A program made the position numbers and the translations under genes. A DNA stretch of 64,000 nucleotides from an uncultured bacterium (lineage in GTDB: Bacteria > Bacteroidota > Bacteroidia > Bacteroidales > Bacteroidaceae): NCBI GenBank assembly GCA_946188155.1, contig CAMHUC010000014.1:1-64000 (forward strand), in the 5' to 3' direction. Shown piece by piece: positions 17,998 through 27,177 of the stretch. The stretch's first letter is position 1; each line of letters opens with the position of its first letter. The notes beneath the pieces are model-generated. The model was not told the origin of the DNA and searched no databases. It was given only the letters and a program-made list of their open reading frames with translations.

Positions 17998-18966
17998 CTA
18001 CTCTGCCAGCCGTCGGAGGAAGGCGGCAGTGCGGTCGGCCATGTTCTGGCGGATATAGGGATGGTAGAACCGGAGCTCCATGTGGTGGTAGTTGCCGGGC
18101 TTGCCGATGACGGGCATGGGGGTGCGGTCGCCGAAGCCCTCGACGATGAGCAGGCGGGTGGCGGCGTCGAGATGGCAGGAGAGGGTGTCGGTGCCCTTGC
18201 GACTATAGTAGACGAAGGGGGCGCTGACGGTATCGGTGCGCCAGTTGACGGGGTTGATGTTGATGACATTGCCAGCGCTGACGACTGGGATCTCCGCCTC
18301 GGGGGAGTCGACGGAGTTGAAGCAGATGGTGACGCCGGTGTCGGTAGCGCCCTGTGCCGAGCGGATGTTGGGGCAAGCGTCGATGTCGGCCTGGGTAATC
18401 CTGTAGCCGATGGCGTAGGCGGCAATCATGCGGCTATAGACGGAGTCGGGCATGTGTTGGATGATGGCCGTCATAGCGTGGGCGCCCTGGCTGAAGCCGG
18501 CGAGGATGAAGGGGCGGCCCTGGTTGAGGTGGTCGAGATAGTACTGCCAGCTGCGCTCTACGTCGGCGATGGCCAGCGGTATGCGCTCCATGGCCACAGC
18601 GGCATCGGCCCAGGACTGCATGGACACCTGGCGATAGAAGGGGGAATAATAGTTGAGCCGTCCGGAGTAGAAGGAGTCCACGGCCACCATCTCGTGCTCC
18701 ATGCGGCCACGCAGGTAGGCGTCGCGGGTGTCGGCGAAGTGGCAGGTGTCGGAGCCTATCAGATGGTCGCCCGTTTCGGTGGAGATGATGTAGAAGAGGT
18801 CGGCCTCGCCGCCACGGTGGCGGATGAACCACTGCGAGGAGTCGCTGTAGTCGGGGGCGGGAGGCAGGGGGCCGTAGGGTGTCACCCAACTCTCGACCCA
18901 GGAGGCCGAGAGCAGTAGCATAGTGATGCCCAGAAGGCAGGGAAACAGCGTTCTAAACCTATTCAT
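17998..18966 (-). CDS. DUF3089 family alpha/beta-hydrolase
   Basis: From the ATG at 18966 the product is 322 residues with an N-terminal membrane anchor or signal segment (TLFPCLLGITMLLLSASWV). The nucleophile elbow GFSQG (in FILAGFSQGAHAMTAII) and the N-terminal W-F-I-R-H...ADLFYI region fit the DUF3089 group of alpha/beta-hydrolases; an Asp and a terminal His (PGNYHHMELRFY) can complete the triad. Substrate unknown, probably an ester. An in-frame start 16 codons upstream would fall within the promoter (TATCTTTG on the minus strand at 18994-19001), so the shorter start is preferred. Confidence 0.78.
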   Translation of the reverse strand: MNRFRTLFPCLLGITMLLLSASWVESWVTPYGPLPPAPDYSDSSQWFIRHRGGEADLFYIISTETGDHLIGSDTCHFADTRDAYLRGRMEHEMVAVDSFYSGRLNYYSPFYRQVSMQSWADAAVAMERIPLAIADVERSWQYYLDHLNQGRPFILAGFSQGAHAMTAIIQHMPDSVYSRMIAAYAIGYRITQADIDACPNIRSAQGATDTGVTICFNSVDSPEAEIPVVSAGNVININPVNWRTDTVSAPFVYYSRKGTDTLSCHLDAATRLLIVEGFGDRTPMPVIGKPGNYHHMELRFYHPYIRQNMADRTAAFLRRLAE

Positions 18967-18993
18967 ATCAACCAGTCGGTGACAATTTGGCTG

Positions 18994-19001
18994 CAAAGAT
19001 A
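18994..19001 (-). promoter_or_regulatory. -7 box for the DUF3089 gene
   Basis: Minus-strand TATCTTTG 27 bases before the ATG at 18966. Confidence 0.6.
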
Positions 19002-19006
19002 CGAAA

Positions 19007-19052
19007 TAATTCATAATTCATAATTCATAATTCATAATTATTTGTACCTTTG
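19007..19052 (+). repeat. TAATTCA heptamer repeat and ltaE promoter
   Basis: The unit TAATTCA occurs almost five times in tandem (19007-19040) between two divergent promoters, immediately followed by TACCTTTG (19045-19052), the -7 box of the aldolase gene. A change in unit number would move the -33 region of both promoters. Confidence 0.75.
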
Positions 19053-19075
19053 CATGCAAATTAAGTACTGACGAC

Positions 19076-20215
19076 ATGATATCATTCGAATGCGACTATA
19101 ACAACGGGGCCCACCCGAAGGTGCTGGAGGCCCTGGTAAAGACGAACGGCGAGCAGACGCTCACCTATGGTTTTGACAGCTACAGCGAGCGGGCCAAGGA
19201 GAAGATCCGCCGGGTCTGCGAGTGCGACGATGCCGAGGTGTTCCTGCTCGTAGGAGGCACGCAGACCAATACGACCGTCATCGACGGAATGCTGCAGGCC
19301 TTCGAGGCCGTCATCAGCTGCCGCACGGGTCACATCGCCATCCATGAGGCGGGGGCCATCGAGCGCAGCGGGCACAAGGTAATCACGCTACCCCCCTCTG
19401 AACTCCCCCCTACGAGGGGGGAGAATACAAATGGTGACGAACTCCCCCCTGCGAGGGGGGAGAATACAAATGGTGACGGAAAGCTGACGGCAAAGGATCT
19501 GGCCGACTACATGGCCTGGTTCGACGGCGACGAGAGCCGCGACCACCTGGCACAGCCGGGGATGGTGTATATATCCTTCCCCACCGAGTTGGGAACCCTC
19601 TATTCGGCCGATGAGATAGAGGCCATCTACAACGTATGCCGGCAATACGGACTGCAACTGTTCATCGACGGGGCCCGGCTGGGCTACGGCCTGGCCGCCA
19701 GCCGGGGCGACGTGACACTGCCCTGGCTCTGCCGCCACTGCGACGCGCTCTACATCGGCGGCACGAAGGTGGGTGCCCTCTGCGGCGAGGCCGTGGTGTT
19801 CACCCACGGCAATGCGCCGCGCCATTTCTTCAGCATCGTCAAGCAGCACGGGGCCTTGCTGGCCAAGGGGCGGCTGGTGGGCATCCAGTTCGATGCGCTG
19901 TTCAGTCCCTCCACCCCTAACCCCTCCTCCCGGGAGGAGGGGAATATACCATTGTACTTCGAGATTTCCGAGCATGCCATCCAGATGGCCATGAAGCTGC
20001 GCGAAGTGCTGCGGCGCAAGGGTTTCCCCTTCTTCATCGACTCGCCCACGAACCAGCAGTTCGTCATCGTCCCCAATACGGAGGTGAGCCGACTGGAGCG
20101 GCTCGTGGGTTTCACCCACTGGGAGCCGTTCGACAGCGAGCATATCGTGTGCCGCTTCGTCACATCATGGGCCACAAACACAGCAGATATCGATGAACTG
20201 GAGAAGCTACTATAG
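19076..20215 (+). CDS. ltaE: Low-specificity threonine aldolase (PLP, beta-eliminating lyase family)
   Basis: The 379-residue enzyme would split L-threonine or allo-threonine into glycine and acetaldehyde. Family marks: ECDYNNGAHPKVLEAL at the start, FLLVGGTQTNTTVI, HIAIHEAGAIERSGHKV, LFIDGARLGYG and the PLP lysine in YIGGTKVGALCGEAVV. Two foreign-looking stretches interrupt it: residues 109-134, two copies of ELPP(T/A)RGENTNGD, encoded by tandem 39-base units each holding a hairpin, and about residues 277-292 (STPNPSSREEGNIP), encoded by a perfect 22-base palindrome. Both are in frame and lie in loop positions. The 3' end overlaps the next gene by 23 bases. Confidence 0.88.
   Translation: MISFECDYNNGAHPKVLEALVKTNGEQTLTYGFDSYSERAKEKIRRVCECDDAEVFLLVGGTQTNTTVIDGMLQAFEAVISCRTGHIAIHEAGAIERSGHKVITLPPSELPPTRGENTNGDELPPARGENTNGDGKLTAKDLADYMAWFDGDESRDHLAQPGMVYISFPTELGTLYSADEIEAIYNVCRQYGLQLFIDGARLGYGLAASRGDVTLPWLCRHCDALYIGGTKVGALCGEAVVFTHGNAPRHFFSIVKQHGALLAKGRLVGIQFDALFSPSTPNPSSREEGNIPLYFEISEHAIQMAMKLREVLRRKGFPFFIDSPTNQQFVIVPNTEVSRLERLVGFTHWEPFDSEHIVCRFVTSWATNTADIDELEKLL
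19400..19477 (+). repeat. Two tandem 39-bp palindromic units in ltaE
   Basis: Units 19400-19438 and 19439-19477 differ at one base. Each contains CTCCCCCCT and AGGGGGGAG arms separated by three bases. Each adds exactly 13 codons, so the reading frame is kept. Confidence 0.9.
19921..19942 (+). repeat. Perfect 22-bp palindrome in ltaE
   Basis: CCCCTCCTCCC is followed directly by its complement GGGAGGAGGGG. The flanks (CACCCCTAA before, AATATACC after) extend the insert-like look. It is translated in frame. Confidence 0.85.
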
Positions 20216-21716
20216 CACTATTGCCATCCTACTGACGGCTGTCGGCTGCTGGGCATTCTTCCAGTTCTGGTATCCCTACCACTTCTTCTATCAGGAGCAG
20301 AACCAGATATTCCTCTGGTCGTGGGACTACGTCGAGGGGTACTTCGAGCGGCCCGGCGGACTGGCGCGGCTCGTGGGGGATTTCCTGACGCAGTTCTATT
20401 ATTATCTCTTCGCGGGGGCGGCGATACTCGCGGCCTGCCTGCTGGCCGTGGGGGGGCTGGTGTATAGGATCATCCGGGATATCCGGGCGAGCCGGGCGAT
20501 AGCCACGGCGGGGGCGATAGCGGCGATGGGCTTCGTGGCTGCATGCCACTTCAGCGTGAGTTATCGGCTGTCGTCGACGATTGCCGTCATCGGGTGGCTG
20601 GGGATGATAGCGATAATCACGAGGACGGTTCTCCTGATACGCTGCCCTGGGGGCAGAATCAGGAGAACCGTCCCCGTGATCATCCTCGCCTGCCTGCTGC
20701 TGCCGACGGCCTGGCTGCTCTTCGGGAAGCCCGACATCAAGCCGCTCAAGGGCCCCGACATGATCCTGGAGAAGAACTTCGCCGTCGACAACGAGTACTA
20801 CTTCGGCAACTACGACCGGGTGGTCGACATCGTGCGCTCCTCCGACGGATGGAACAACCAGATGCTCTTCTTCTACAACCTCGTGATGGCGCAGCGCGGC
20901 GAACTGGCCGACCACCTGCTGGACTTCACGCCCAACTACCTGGGCACCTTCGAGAAGATAGGCCCCGAGACGCCCCGGCTGACCATCATCAACCAGAACG
21001 AGCTCTACTGGCTGCTGGGCGACATGACCTTCACCGAGCGGGCGGCGATGATGACCAACGTGTTCGCCCCCGACAACCGCAACGTGCGCATGATGCGGCG
21101 ACTGGCGGAGTGCAACCTGGTGAGCGGCGACTCGCTGGCCGCCGAGAAATACCTCCGCATACTCGACAAGACGCTCGTCTACCGACCCTGGGCGCAGCGA
21201 CTCCGCCAGCACGGACGGGAGACCTACGCCCAGAAGATGCGCCTGGTGAACCGCCGCGACACCATCACCATCACCGACAACGCCCACTTCCTGATGATGC
21301 AGCTGCTCGACGCCCACCCCGACAACCAGCCGGCCCTCGACTACATCCTCTGCAGCACCCTGCTGCTGAAGGACATCGAGAACTTCAAGCGCGACTACGA
21401 CCGCTACTGCCTCAGCGACAGCCCCGGCAGTCCAGTAAACGGCGGTAGTTCCGCCGTCCCCGCCGCTCCCGGCACCGACAGCCCCGGCCCCGACCGCGAC
21501 GTGCTGCTGCACCGCATCCACACCACGAAGCTCTACCAGGAGGCCCTCTGCATCTGGCTCGCCGGCTCCGACGCGCCCCAGGAGCTCTGGCAGCGCTACA
21601 TCCACCGCGAGGACGTGATGCAGCAGTTCGTAGACTACAACCGCGAGCGCGGCAATCCCCGCTTCCGCGGCACCTACTGGTATTACTTCGACAAAGAGAA
21701 AGCACCCGAGATATGA
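20193..21716 (+). CDS. DUF6057-like polytopic membrane protein (module copy 1)
   Basis: The 507-residue protein has about six membrane helices in the first 190 residues and a mainly helical, TPR-like soluble part after that (ADHLLDFTPNYLGTF..., RRLAECNLVSGDSLAAEKYLRIL). Its hallmark near residue 25-60 is YPYHFFYQEQNQIFLWSWDY..PGGLARLV, shared with the proteins at 35.8 and 39.5 kb (YxEQxQxFL, DY, PGGLA, F.xQFY). I believe this is the family called DUF6057. An inverted repeat of 27-base arms (20612-20684) is translated through residues 140-164, and a Pro/Gly/Ser-rich stretch (around 410-430) is missing from the two paralogues. It overlaps ltaE by 23 bases and the lipoprotein gene by 4. Function unknown. 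Confidence 0.78.
   Translation: MNWRSYYSTIAILLTAVGCWAFFQFWYPYHFFYQEQNQIFLWSWDYVEGYFERPGGLARLVGDFLTQFYYYLFAGAAILAACLLAVGGLVYRIIRDIRASRAIATAGAIAAMGFVAACHFSVSYRLSSTIAVIGWLGMIAIITRTVLLIRCPGGRIRRTVPVIILACLLLPTAWLLFGKPDIKPLKGPDMILEKNFAVDNEYYFGNYDRVVDIVRSSDGWNNQMLFFYNLVMAQRGELADHLLDFTPNYLGTFEKIGPETPRLTIINQNELYWLLGDMTFTERAAMMTNVFAPDNRNVRMMRRLAECNLVSGDSLAAEKYLRILDKTLVYRPWAQRLRQHGRETYAQKMRLVNRRDTITITDNAHFLMMQLLDAHPDNQPALDYILCSTLLLKDIENFKRDYDRYCLSDSPGSPVNGGSSAVPAAPGTDSPGPDRDVLLHRIHTTKLYQEALCIWLAGSDAPQELWQRYIHREDVMQQFVDYNRERGNPRFRGTYWYYFDKEKAPEI
20612..20684 (+). repeat. Translated inverted repeat in the first DUF6057-like gene
   Basis: The 27-base arms (20612-20638 and 20658-20684) match at 25 positions around the core GGACGGTTCTCCTGAT. 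A nested CTGCCC/GGGCAG pair lies in the loop. The insert encodes part of a membrane-proximal region and keeps the frame. Confidence 0.85.
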
Positions 21717-23305
21717 GGATATTTAAAATAAAACGAGGCGCAAAGGCACAGAGGTGGCTATGGGGGATTATGATTCCTCTGTGGCTCTGTATCTCTGTGT
21801 CTCTGCTGTTCACCGCCTGCACCCCGACGCCGCAGAACGTCGCCCGGACCGGCACCGAGGCGCCCATCTACCCCGACTACCGCGACGTGACCATCCCCCG
21901 CAACATCGCGCCGCTCAACTTCCTGCTCCGCGCCGAAGGCTGCGAGGCCCTGGAGGTGAGCATCCGACGGACAGGCGACGGGGCCGGGAGTACCGGCGAC
22001 GACCGCGGCCAGCGCGGCGATGGCGAAGAAGCGGCGCTGACCATCCGCGCCAGAGGCTGCGAGGCCACGTTCGACGCCGGCGACTGGCGCGAGCTGATGG
22101 AGCAGTCGGCTGGAGGGCGGCTGGAGGTCACCGTCACCGCCCTCATCTCCGGCCAGTGGCGGCAGTACAGGCCCTTCGGCTGGACCGTGGCCGAGGAGGA
22201 GATAGACCCCTACCTGACCTACCGCCTCATCGAGCCCGACTACGAGATATGGAACCAGATACGCATCGAGGAGCGCTGCCTGGAGTCGTTCGACACCAGG
22301 GCCATCGGCCACTACGAGCAGCTCGACAACCGCTGCATGAACTGCCACACCTACGCCGGCCAGTCGCCCGGCCTGTCGATGATGTACGTGCGCGGCGCGG
22401 GCGGCGGGGCCATCCTCAACCGCGAGGGGCGGCTCGAGAAGCTGAGCATCCCCGGCAGCGTCTACTTCGGGTTCTCGCCTTCCGGCCGGTACATCACTTA
22501 CTCGACACAGAAGATCATCCCCGCCTTCCACAGCGACCCGCGACGGCGGCTGGAGGTGTTCGACGCGGGCAGCAACGTCTACGTGGCCGACCTGGAGCAG
22601 CACCGCGTCATCACGTCGCCGCTGACGGCCGACAGCCTCGTGTTCGAGACTTTCCCGACTTTCTCGCCCGACGGCCGCTACATCTACTACTGCGCCGCCG
22701 ACACCGTCAGCCTGCCGCGCGACATCAGGCGCCTGCAGTACGCCCTGGTGCGCATCGCCTTCGACGAGGGGGCGGGCCGCTTCGGCGAGCGGGTGGATAC
22801 CGTCGTCAGGTGTACTGCGGCACTGCCGCAGTCTACGGGACAGAGGGCCGGCACGGCGGCCCCCGGGCCGAAGGGCTCCGTCTGCCACCCCCGCATCAGC
22901 CCCGACGGGCGGTGGCTGCTCTACACCGTGGCCGACTACGGCACCTTCCCCATCTGGCACCCCGAGGCCGACCTCCGCATGCTCGACCTCAAGACCGGGG
23001 CCACCGACACGCTCGCCGCCGTCAACAGCGCCAAGAGCGACACCTATCACTCCTGGTCGTCGAACTCGCGCTGGTTCGTCTTCGCCTCGAAGCGCGACGA
23101 CGGCCTCTACGGCAAGCCTTACTTCTGCTACGTCGATGCCTCCGGCCGCGCCCACAAGCCCTTCTGCCTGCCGCAGAAGCACCCGACGTTCTACGACAAC
23201 TGCCTCAAGTCGTTCAACGCGCCCGAGCTGGGCCGCGGCCCGCTGCCGTTCGACGTCGCCGACGTCGCCCGCGCACTGAAGCAGGAGGCGGTAGCAATAG
23301 AGTAA
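21713..23305 (+). CDS. PD40 beta-propeller lipoprotein with a CxxCH haem motif (module copy 1)
   Basis: The 530-residue protein has a lipoprotein signal peptide with Cys at 36 (LLFTAC), an Ig-like N-terminal part opening with the shared motif IYPDYRDVTIPRNIAPLNF, a single haem-c motif CMNCH (208-212), and propeller blades of the PD40/TolB kind (FSPSGRYITYS, FSPDGRYIYYC, ISPDGRWLLYTVADYG, SSNSRWFVFASKRDDGLYG). It should sit in the outer membrane facing the periplasm or the surface. It overlaps the membrane-protein gene by 4 bases, so the two are made together. The signal-peptide DNA contains GGCACAGAGG and, reversed, CCTCTGTGGCTCTGT, an inverted low-complexity tract. Role unknown; electron transfer or sensing are possibilities. 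Confidence 0.8.
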   Translation: MRIFKIKRGAKAQRWLWGIMIPLWLCISVSLLFTACTPTPQNVARTGTEAPIYPDYRDVTIPRNIAPLNFLLRAEGCEALEVSIRRTGDGAGSTGDDRGQRGDGEEAALTIRARGCEATFDAGDWRELMEQSAGGRLEVTVTALISGQWRQYRPFGWTVAEEEIDPYLTYRLIEPDYEIWNQIRIEERCLESFDTRAIGHYEQLDNRCMNCHTYAGQSPGLSMMYVRGAGGGAILNREGRLEKLSIPGSVYFGFSPSGRYITYSTQKIIPAFHSDPRRRLEVFDAGSNVYVADLEQHRVITSPLTADSLVFETFPTFSPDGRYIYYCAADTVSLPRDIRRLQYALVRIAFDEGAGRFGERVDTVVRCTAALPQSTGQRAGTAAPGPKGSVCHPRISPDGRWLLYTVADYGTFPIWHPEADLRMLDLKTGATDTLAAVNSAKSDTYHSWSSNSRWFVFASKRDDGLYGKPYFCYVDASGRAHKPFCLPQKHPTFYDNCLKSFNAPELGRGPLPFDVADVARALKQEAVAIE

Positions 23306-23853
23306 CCGACCGGCGTTATGATTGTCAAGCGCCAGTTGCCACATCGCAAGCACCTGTTTATCCAACGAGTGCAGCATGGTGGTAACAATGGAAAGGGAAA
23401 TCAAAATGTATACATGCCTTCACCTTATTAATATATATAGCGACTTTGTTAATATATATAAAGACTTTGCAGGCAAAAAGGGTGTATTTTTTACGTTTAT
23501 TGTAAATCCAGGCCGTCCGATTAGAGTTTTTTCAATTTGGATATGGCAAATTTATGATTTTTTAAACTTGCAATACGCCCAAAAAGCAACATTAACAAAA
23601 AAGTATCAATATTTATCAAAAAAAGATTGCATTATTTGCAAAAATTGTCATATCTTTGCAACCGATAAAGTAGCCTTCAAAACGATTACAACTATATAAC
23701 AACTAAAAAGAAGAAACTTATGAACCGAGACAATACCAGCTAACTGCGGAGGGGGGGATACTCGACTGTCGAGGATGCCCCAAGGGAATAGATTTTCCCT
23801 ACCGCTAATGTATGATTAAACCAAACAAATTAATCTATAGTAAATACTTAAGT
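23306..23853 (+). promoter_or_regulatory. AT-rich upstream region and structured leader of SusCD operon 1
   Basis: Between the PD40 gene and SusC lies a 548-base region whose composition drops sharply in GC. TATCTTTG (23651-23658) is the likely -7 box, which gives a leader of about 190 bases. The leader holds a seven-codon reading frame (23720-23743, MNRDNTS), a hairpin with CTCGA/TCGAG at its top and GGGG/CCCC at its base (about 23753-23781), and a second hairpin AGGGAAtagattTTCCCT (23783-23800). The other SusC gene in the window has no such leader. Cis-regulation is inferred. A longer reading frame over 23322-23699 is not protein-like. Confidence 0.55.
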
Positions 23854-26800
23854 ATGAATCAAACTTTCAGAAAAACAGCGCTGATGGTGGGTGCATTCTC
23901 CCTGTTGGGGATGTGCTACTCACCAGAAGTCTATGCCGCTGATGCAGTCCAGGACGTTCAGCAGGCAACGAAGAAGATCACAGGTACTGTGGTCGACGCC
24001 CAGGGCCCCATCATCGGAGCCAGTATCATGGAGAAAGGGACCACGAACGGTACGATTACCGACTTCGACGGTAACTTCACGCTCTCGGTGAAGCCGGGTG
24101 CTACGATTGTCATCTCGTACATCGGCTATGAGACTCAGGAAGTCAAGGTTGGCGACCAGAGTCAGATCAACGTCACGCTGAAGGACGACAACGCCGTGCT
24201 CGAGGAGGTGGTGGTCGTCGGTTACGGTGTGCAGAAGAAGAAGCTCGTCACCGGTGCCACCGTGCAGGTGAAGGGTGAGGACATCGCCAAGCTGAACACC
24301 ACCAACGCCCTGACGGCCATGCAGGCCTCTTCGCCCGGTGTGAACATCACCCAGAGCTCAAGCCAGCCTGGCAAGGGCTTCAAGGTGAACATCCGTGGTG
24401 TGGGTACCATCGGTAACTCCTCACCACTGCTGATCATCGACGGTATCAACTCCGGTACAGCCGACGACGGTCTGAACGGCCTGAACCCGAACGACATCGA
24501 GTCGATCGACGTGCTGAAGGACGCTGCCTCGGCAGCCATCTACGGTGCCCGTGCCGCCAACGGTGTGATCCTCGTGACCACCAAGCAGGGTAAGGCCGGC
24601 AAGATCTCGGTGCAGTACGACGGCTTCGTGGGCTGGTCGAACGCCTACAAGGTGCCCGCACTGGTGAACGCACAGCAGTACATGCAGCTCATCAACGAGA
24701 CCAACTTCAATACCTACGGCACCGCCACCAACTGGTCGAGCATCGTGCCCCAGGCCATCCTCGACAAGGTGAACCAGGGCTGGGAGGGTACCGACTGGTT
24801 CAAGGAATATGAGAACAAGAACGCCCTGCAGTTCAGCCACGCCGTGACGCTGAACGGCGGTAGCGAGCGCTCAAAGTTCTCCATGTCGCTCAACTATAGC
24901 TCGAACGACGGTATCATGGGTGGCAGCAACGCCTCTGACTTCAAGCGCTACGGCGGCCGTATCAACTCAGAGCACATCGTACTGCAGGGTAAGGACCTGA
25001 TTGGACAGGAGCACGACATCATCACCATCGGTGAGAACCTCTCCTACTGGTACCACCGCAGCCACGACCTGGCCGAGGGCAACGGCTACTGGAACATCAT
25101 GCAGGCAGCCTACACGGCATCGCCCCTCGTGGAGCCCTACGATGCCAACGGCAACGTGGCCAGTTATGCCAAGAACGGTGCAGGCTACAGCAGCATGATC
25201 TACTCGAACCCGCTGAACCACTTCCTCAACGGCGGCTTCAACTCTATCAACAAGAACCGCGACTTCGGCGTGGGAGCCACCATCTACTGGATCATCGAAC
25301 CCATCAAGGGCCTGAAGTATCGCGGACAGTTCAACACCGGCTACTCGGCCAGCAACAGCCGCAGCATCAGCATGCCCTTCTCGGCCAGCAATACGCAGGC
25401 CAGCGACGGCTACAACCTGAACATGAGCCAGAACCAGAGCAGCAGCTTTACGCTGGAGAACACCATCAGCTACGTGCTGCCGAAGCTGGGCCGCCACAAC
25501 ATCGACGTGCTCGTGGGTCAGTCGTTTGAACGCTCGCACTGGAGCACAGGCATGAACATGGCTTTCGCTGTGCCTCAGGATTTCGTGAATTCGCTCGTGC
25601 TGAAGGGATGGGACTACAATATCCCCACCAACTACAGTAGCGACTATCTGCAGGGCCACGGCGGTTACGACAACCCCATGCAGGGAAGCATCGCCTCGTT
25701 CTTCGGACGTATCAACTACAACTTCGACGAGAAGTACATGCTGACGGCCATCCTCCGTGCCGACGGTTCGAGCAACTTCGCCCGTGGCAAGCGCTGGGGC
25801 TACTTCCCCTCAGTATCCGCAGGTTGGGTGATCACCAATGAGAAGTTCATGCAGTCGGCTTCCAAGTGGCTCGACTTCCTGAAAATCCGCGCATCGTGGG
25901 GTCAGAACGGTAACTGCCAGATTGGTAACTTCTACTATCTGTCAAATATCGGCTTCTCGCCCACAGGCTATGCCGACTATGGCTACAAGTTCAGCAGCAA
26001 CAACGACGACACCGTGGCCCGCAACAAGTACACCACCGGTGCCTACGCCAAGAACGTACCAAACCCCGACGTGACCTGGGAGACTTCTGAGCAGACCAAC
26101 ATCGGTATCGACGCCCGCTTCATCAGCGGTAAGCTCGGACTGAACTTCGACTGGTATGTCAAGAAGACCAAGGACTGGCTGGTGCAGGCTCCGATGAACG
26201 AGGTGCTCGGCTACGAGGAGCCCGCCATGATTAACGGTGGTGAAATCAAGAACACCGGTGTAGAGGTAGCACTCTCCTGGCGCGACAAGATCGGTAGCGA
26301 CTTCAACTACCGTGCCAGCGTGAACTTCGCCACCAATAAGAATGAGGTAATCAGTCTGGACGCTGCCGGCGGTAAGATCGGTACCGGCTCTGAGTATACC
26401 AGCATGCTGTTTCAGAACTCCTCGTATGGATCAGTCGTTGAAGTAGGACACCCCGTAGGCTATTTCTATGGCATGTCATACAGCGGCATCTGGCAGAACC
26501 AGGCCCAGATCGACGCTGCCCGCAACAGTGGCAAGGCCGTGCTTGACAATGCACAGCCCGGTGACCCCATCTGGGATGACTTCGATGGCGATGGCGTGAT
26601 CAACTACGACAACGACCGCCACGAGATTGGCCAGCCCCACCCGAAGGTGACCCTCGGTGTGAATCTCGGCTTCGACTGGCGTGGCCTCGACTTCGGCATT
26701 ACCGGCTTCGGTGCCTTCGGACAGCAGGTGATGCAGTGCTACCGCACGGCTCTGCTCGCCAACCAGTACAATAACTATACGGTAGACGCATTCGACCGCT

Positions 26801-27147
26801 GGCACGGCGAGGGCACGAGCAACACCATGCCGCGCCTGACCCTCAGTCAGGTGGCTGACCAGTGGGTGTCGACCCGCTATATGCAGAATGCCGACTTCTT
26901 CAAGATCCAGAACATCACGCTGGGCTACGACTTCAAGAAAATCTGGAAGAGCAGCCCGTTCCAGCAGCTGCGCCTCTACGTGCAGGCTCAGAACATCGCT
27001 ACCATCACAGGCTACACAGGTGTTGATCCTGAGTGTTCGTCGGACGGTGGTAAGAGTGCCAACAACATGAACTTCATCCGTGGTCTCGACGTGGGTCTGT
27101 ATCCCTCGGCACGTACCTATATCGTTGGTGCAAGCATTAAGTTCTAA
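23854..27147 (+). CDS. SusC-family TonB-dependent outer-membrane transporter (locus 1)
   Basis: This is the glycan-import pore of the locus. From the ATG at 23854 it has 1097 residues: signal peptide MNQTFRKTALMVGAFSLLG...YAAD, a carboxypeptidase-D regulatory-like domain (ITGTVVDAQGPIIGASIMEKG, about 35-115), the SusC linker LEEVVVVGYGVQKKKLVTGA, a plug (ALTAMQASSPGVNITQSSSQPGKGFKVNIRG) and a 22-strand barrel ending in YIVGASIKF. The second SusC in the window starts MNKTFRKTALLVGALSL, which supports this start over an ATG 14 codons upstream (23812). SusD follows 30 bases later. Substrate not readable from sequence. Confidence 0.95.
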   Translation: MNQTFRKTALMVGAFSLLGMCYSPEVYAADAVQDVQQATKKITGTVVDAQGPIIGASIMEKGTTNGTITDFDGNFTLSVKPGATIVISYIGYETQEVKVGDQSQINVTLKDDNAVLEEVVVVGYGVQKKKLVTGATVQVKGEDIAKLNTTNALTAMQASSPGVNITQSSSQPGKGFKVNIRGVGTIGNSSPLLIIDGINSGTADDGLNGLNPNDIESIDVLKDAASAAIYGARAANGVILVTTKQGKAGKISVQYDGFVGWSNAYKVPALVNAQQYMQLINETNFNTYGTATNWSSIVPQAILDKVNQGWEGTDWFKEYENKNALQFSHAVTLNGGSERSKFSMSLNYSSNDGIMGGSNASDFKRYGGRINSEHIVLQGKDLIGQEHDIITIGENLSYWYHRSHDLAEGNGYWNIMQAAYTASPLVEPYDANGNVASYAKNGAGYSSMIYSNPLNHFLNGGFNSINKNRDFGVGATIYWIIEPIKGLKYRGQFNTGYSASNSRSISMPFSASNTQASDGYNLNMSQNQSSSFTLENTISYVLPKLGRHNIDVLVGQSFERSHWSTGMNMAFAVPQDFVNSLVLKGWDYNIPTNYSSDYLQGHGGYDNPMQGSIASFFGRINYNFDEKYMLTAILRADGSSNFARGKRWGYFPSVSAGWVITNEKFMQSASKWLDFLKIRASWGQNGNCQIGNFYYLSNIGFSPTGYADYGYKFSSNNDDTVARNKYTTGAYAKNVPNPDVTWETSEQTNIGIDARFISGKLGLNFDWYVKKTKDWLVQAPMNEVLGYEEPAMINGGEIKNTGVEVALSWRDKIGSDFNYRASVNFATNKNEVISLDAAGGKIGTGSEYTSMLFQNSSYGSVVEVGHPVGYFYGMSYSGIWQNQAQIDAARNSGKAVLDNAQPGDPIWDDFDGDGVINYDNDRHEIGQPHPKVTLGVNLGFDWRGLDFGITGFGAFGQQVMQCYRTALLANQYNNYTVDAFDRWHGEGTSNTMPRLTLSQVADQWVSTRYMQNADFFKIQNITLGYDFKKIWKSSPFQQLRLYVQAQNIATITGYTGVDPECSSDGGKSANNMNFIRGLDVGLYPSARTYIVGASIKF

Positions 27148-27177
27148 TTCATCATAATATAATAAGGAATAGAAGAT

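Noticed and set aside
19400..19477. Insertion sequence or CRISPR fragment in ltaE
   Set aside because: No transposase or spacer; simple in-frame tandem palindromes.
21758..23404. Long open frames on both strands over the PD40 gene, including a 548-codon minus-strand frame
   Set aside because: High GC makes long shadow frames; they lack domain-like sequence and the PD40 frame is clearly the real one. The same holds over 198-845, 3347-4615, 20229-21605, 29243-30559, 37426-38829 and 51765-53555.
23322..23699. 125-codon reading frame upstream of SusC 1
   Set aside because: AT-rich, Lys/Ile/Phe/Tyr-biased composition unlike neighbours, and it runs over the SusC promoter region.
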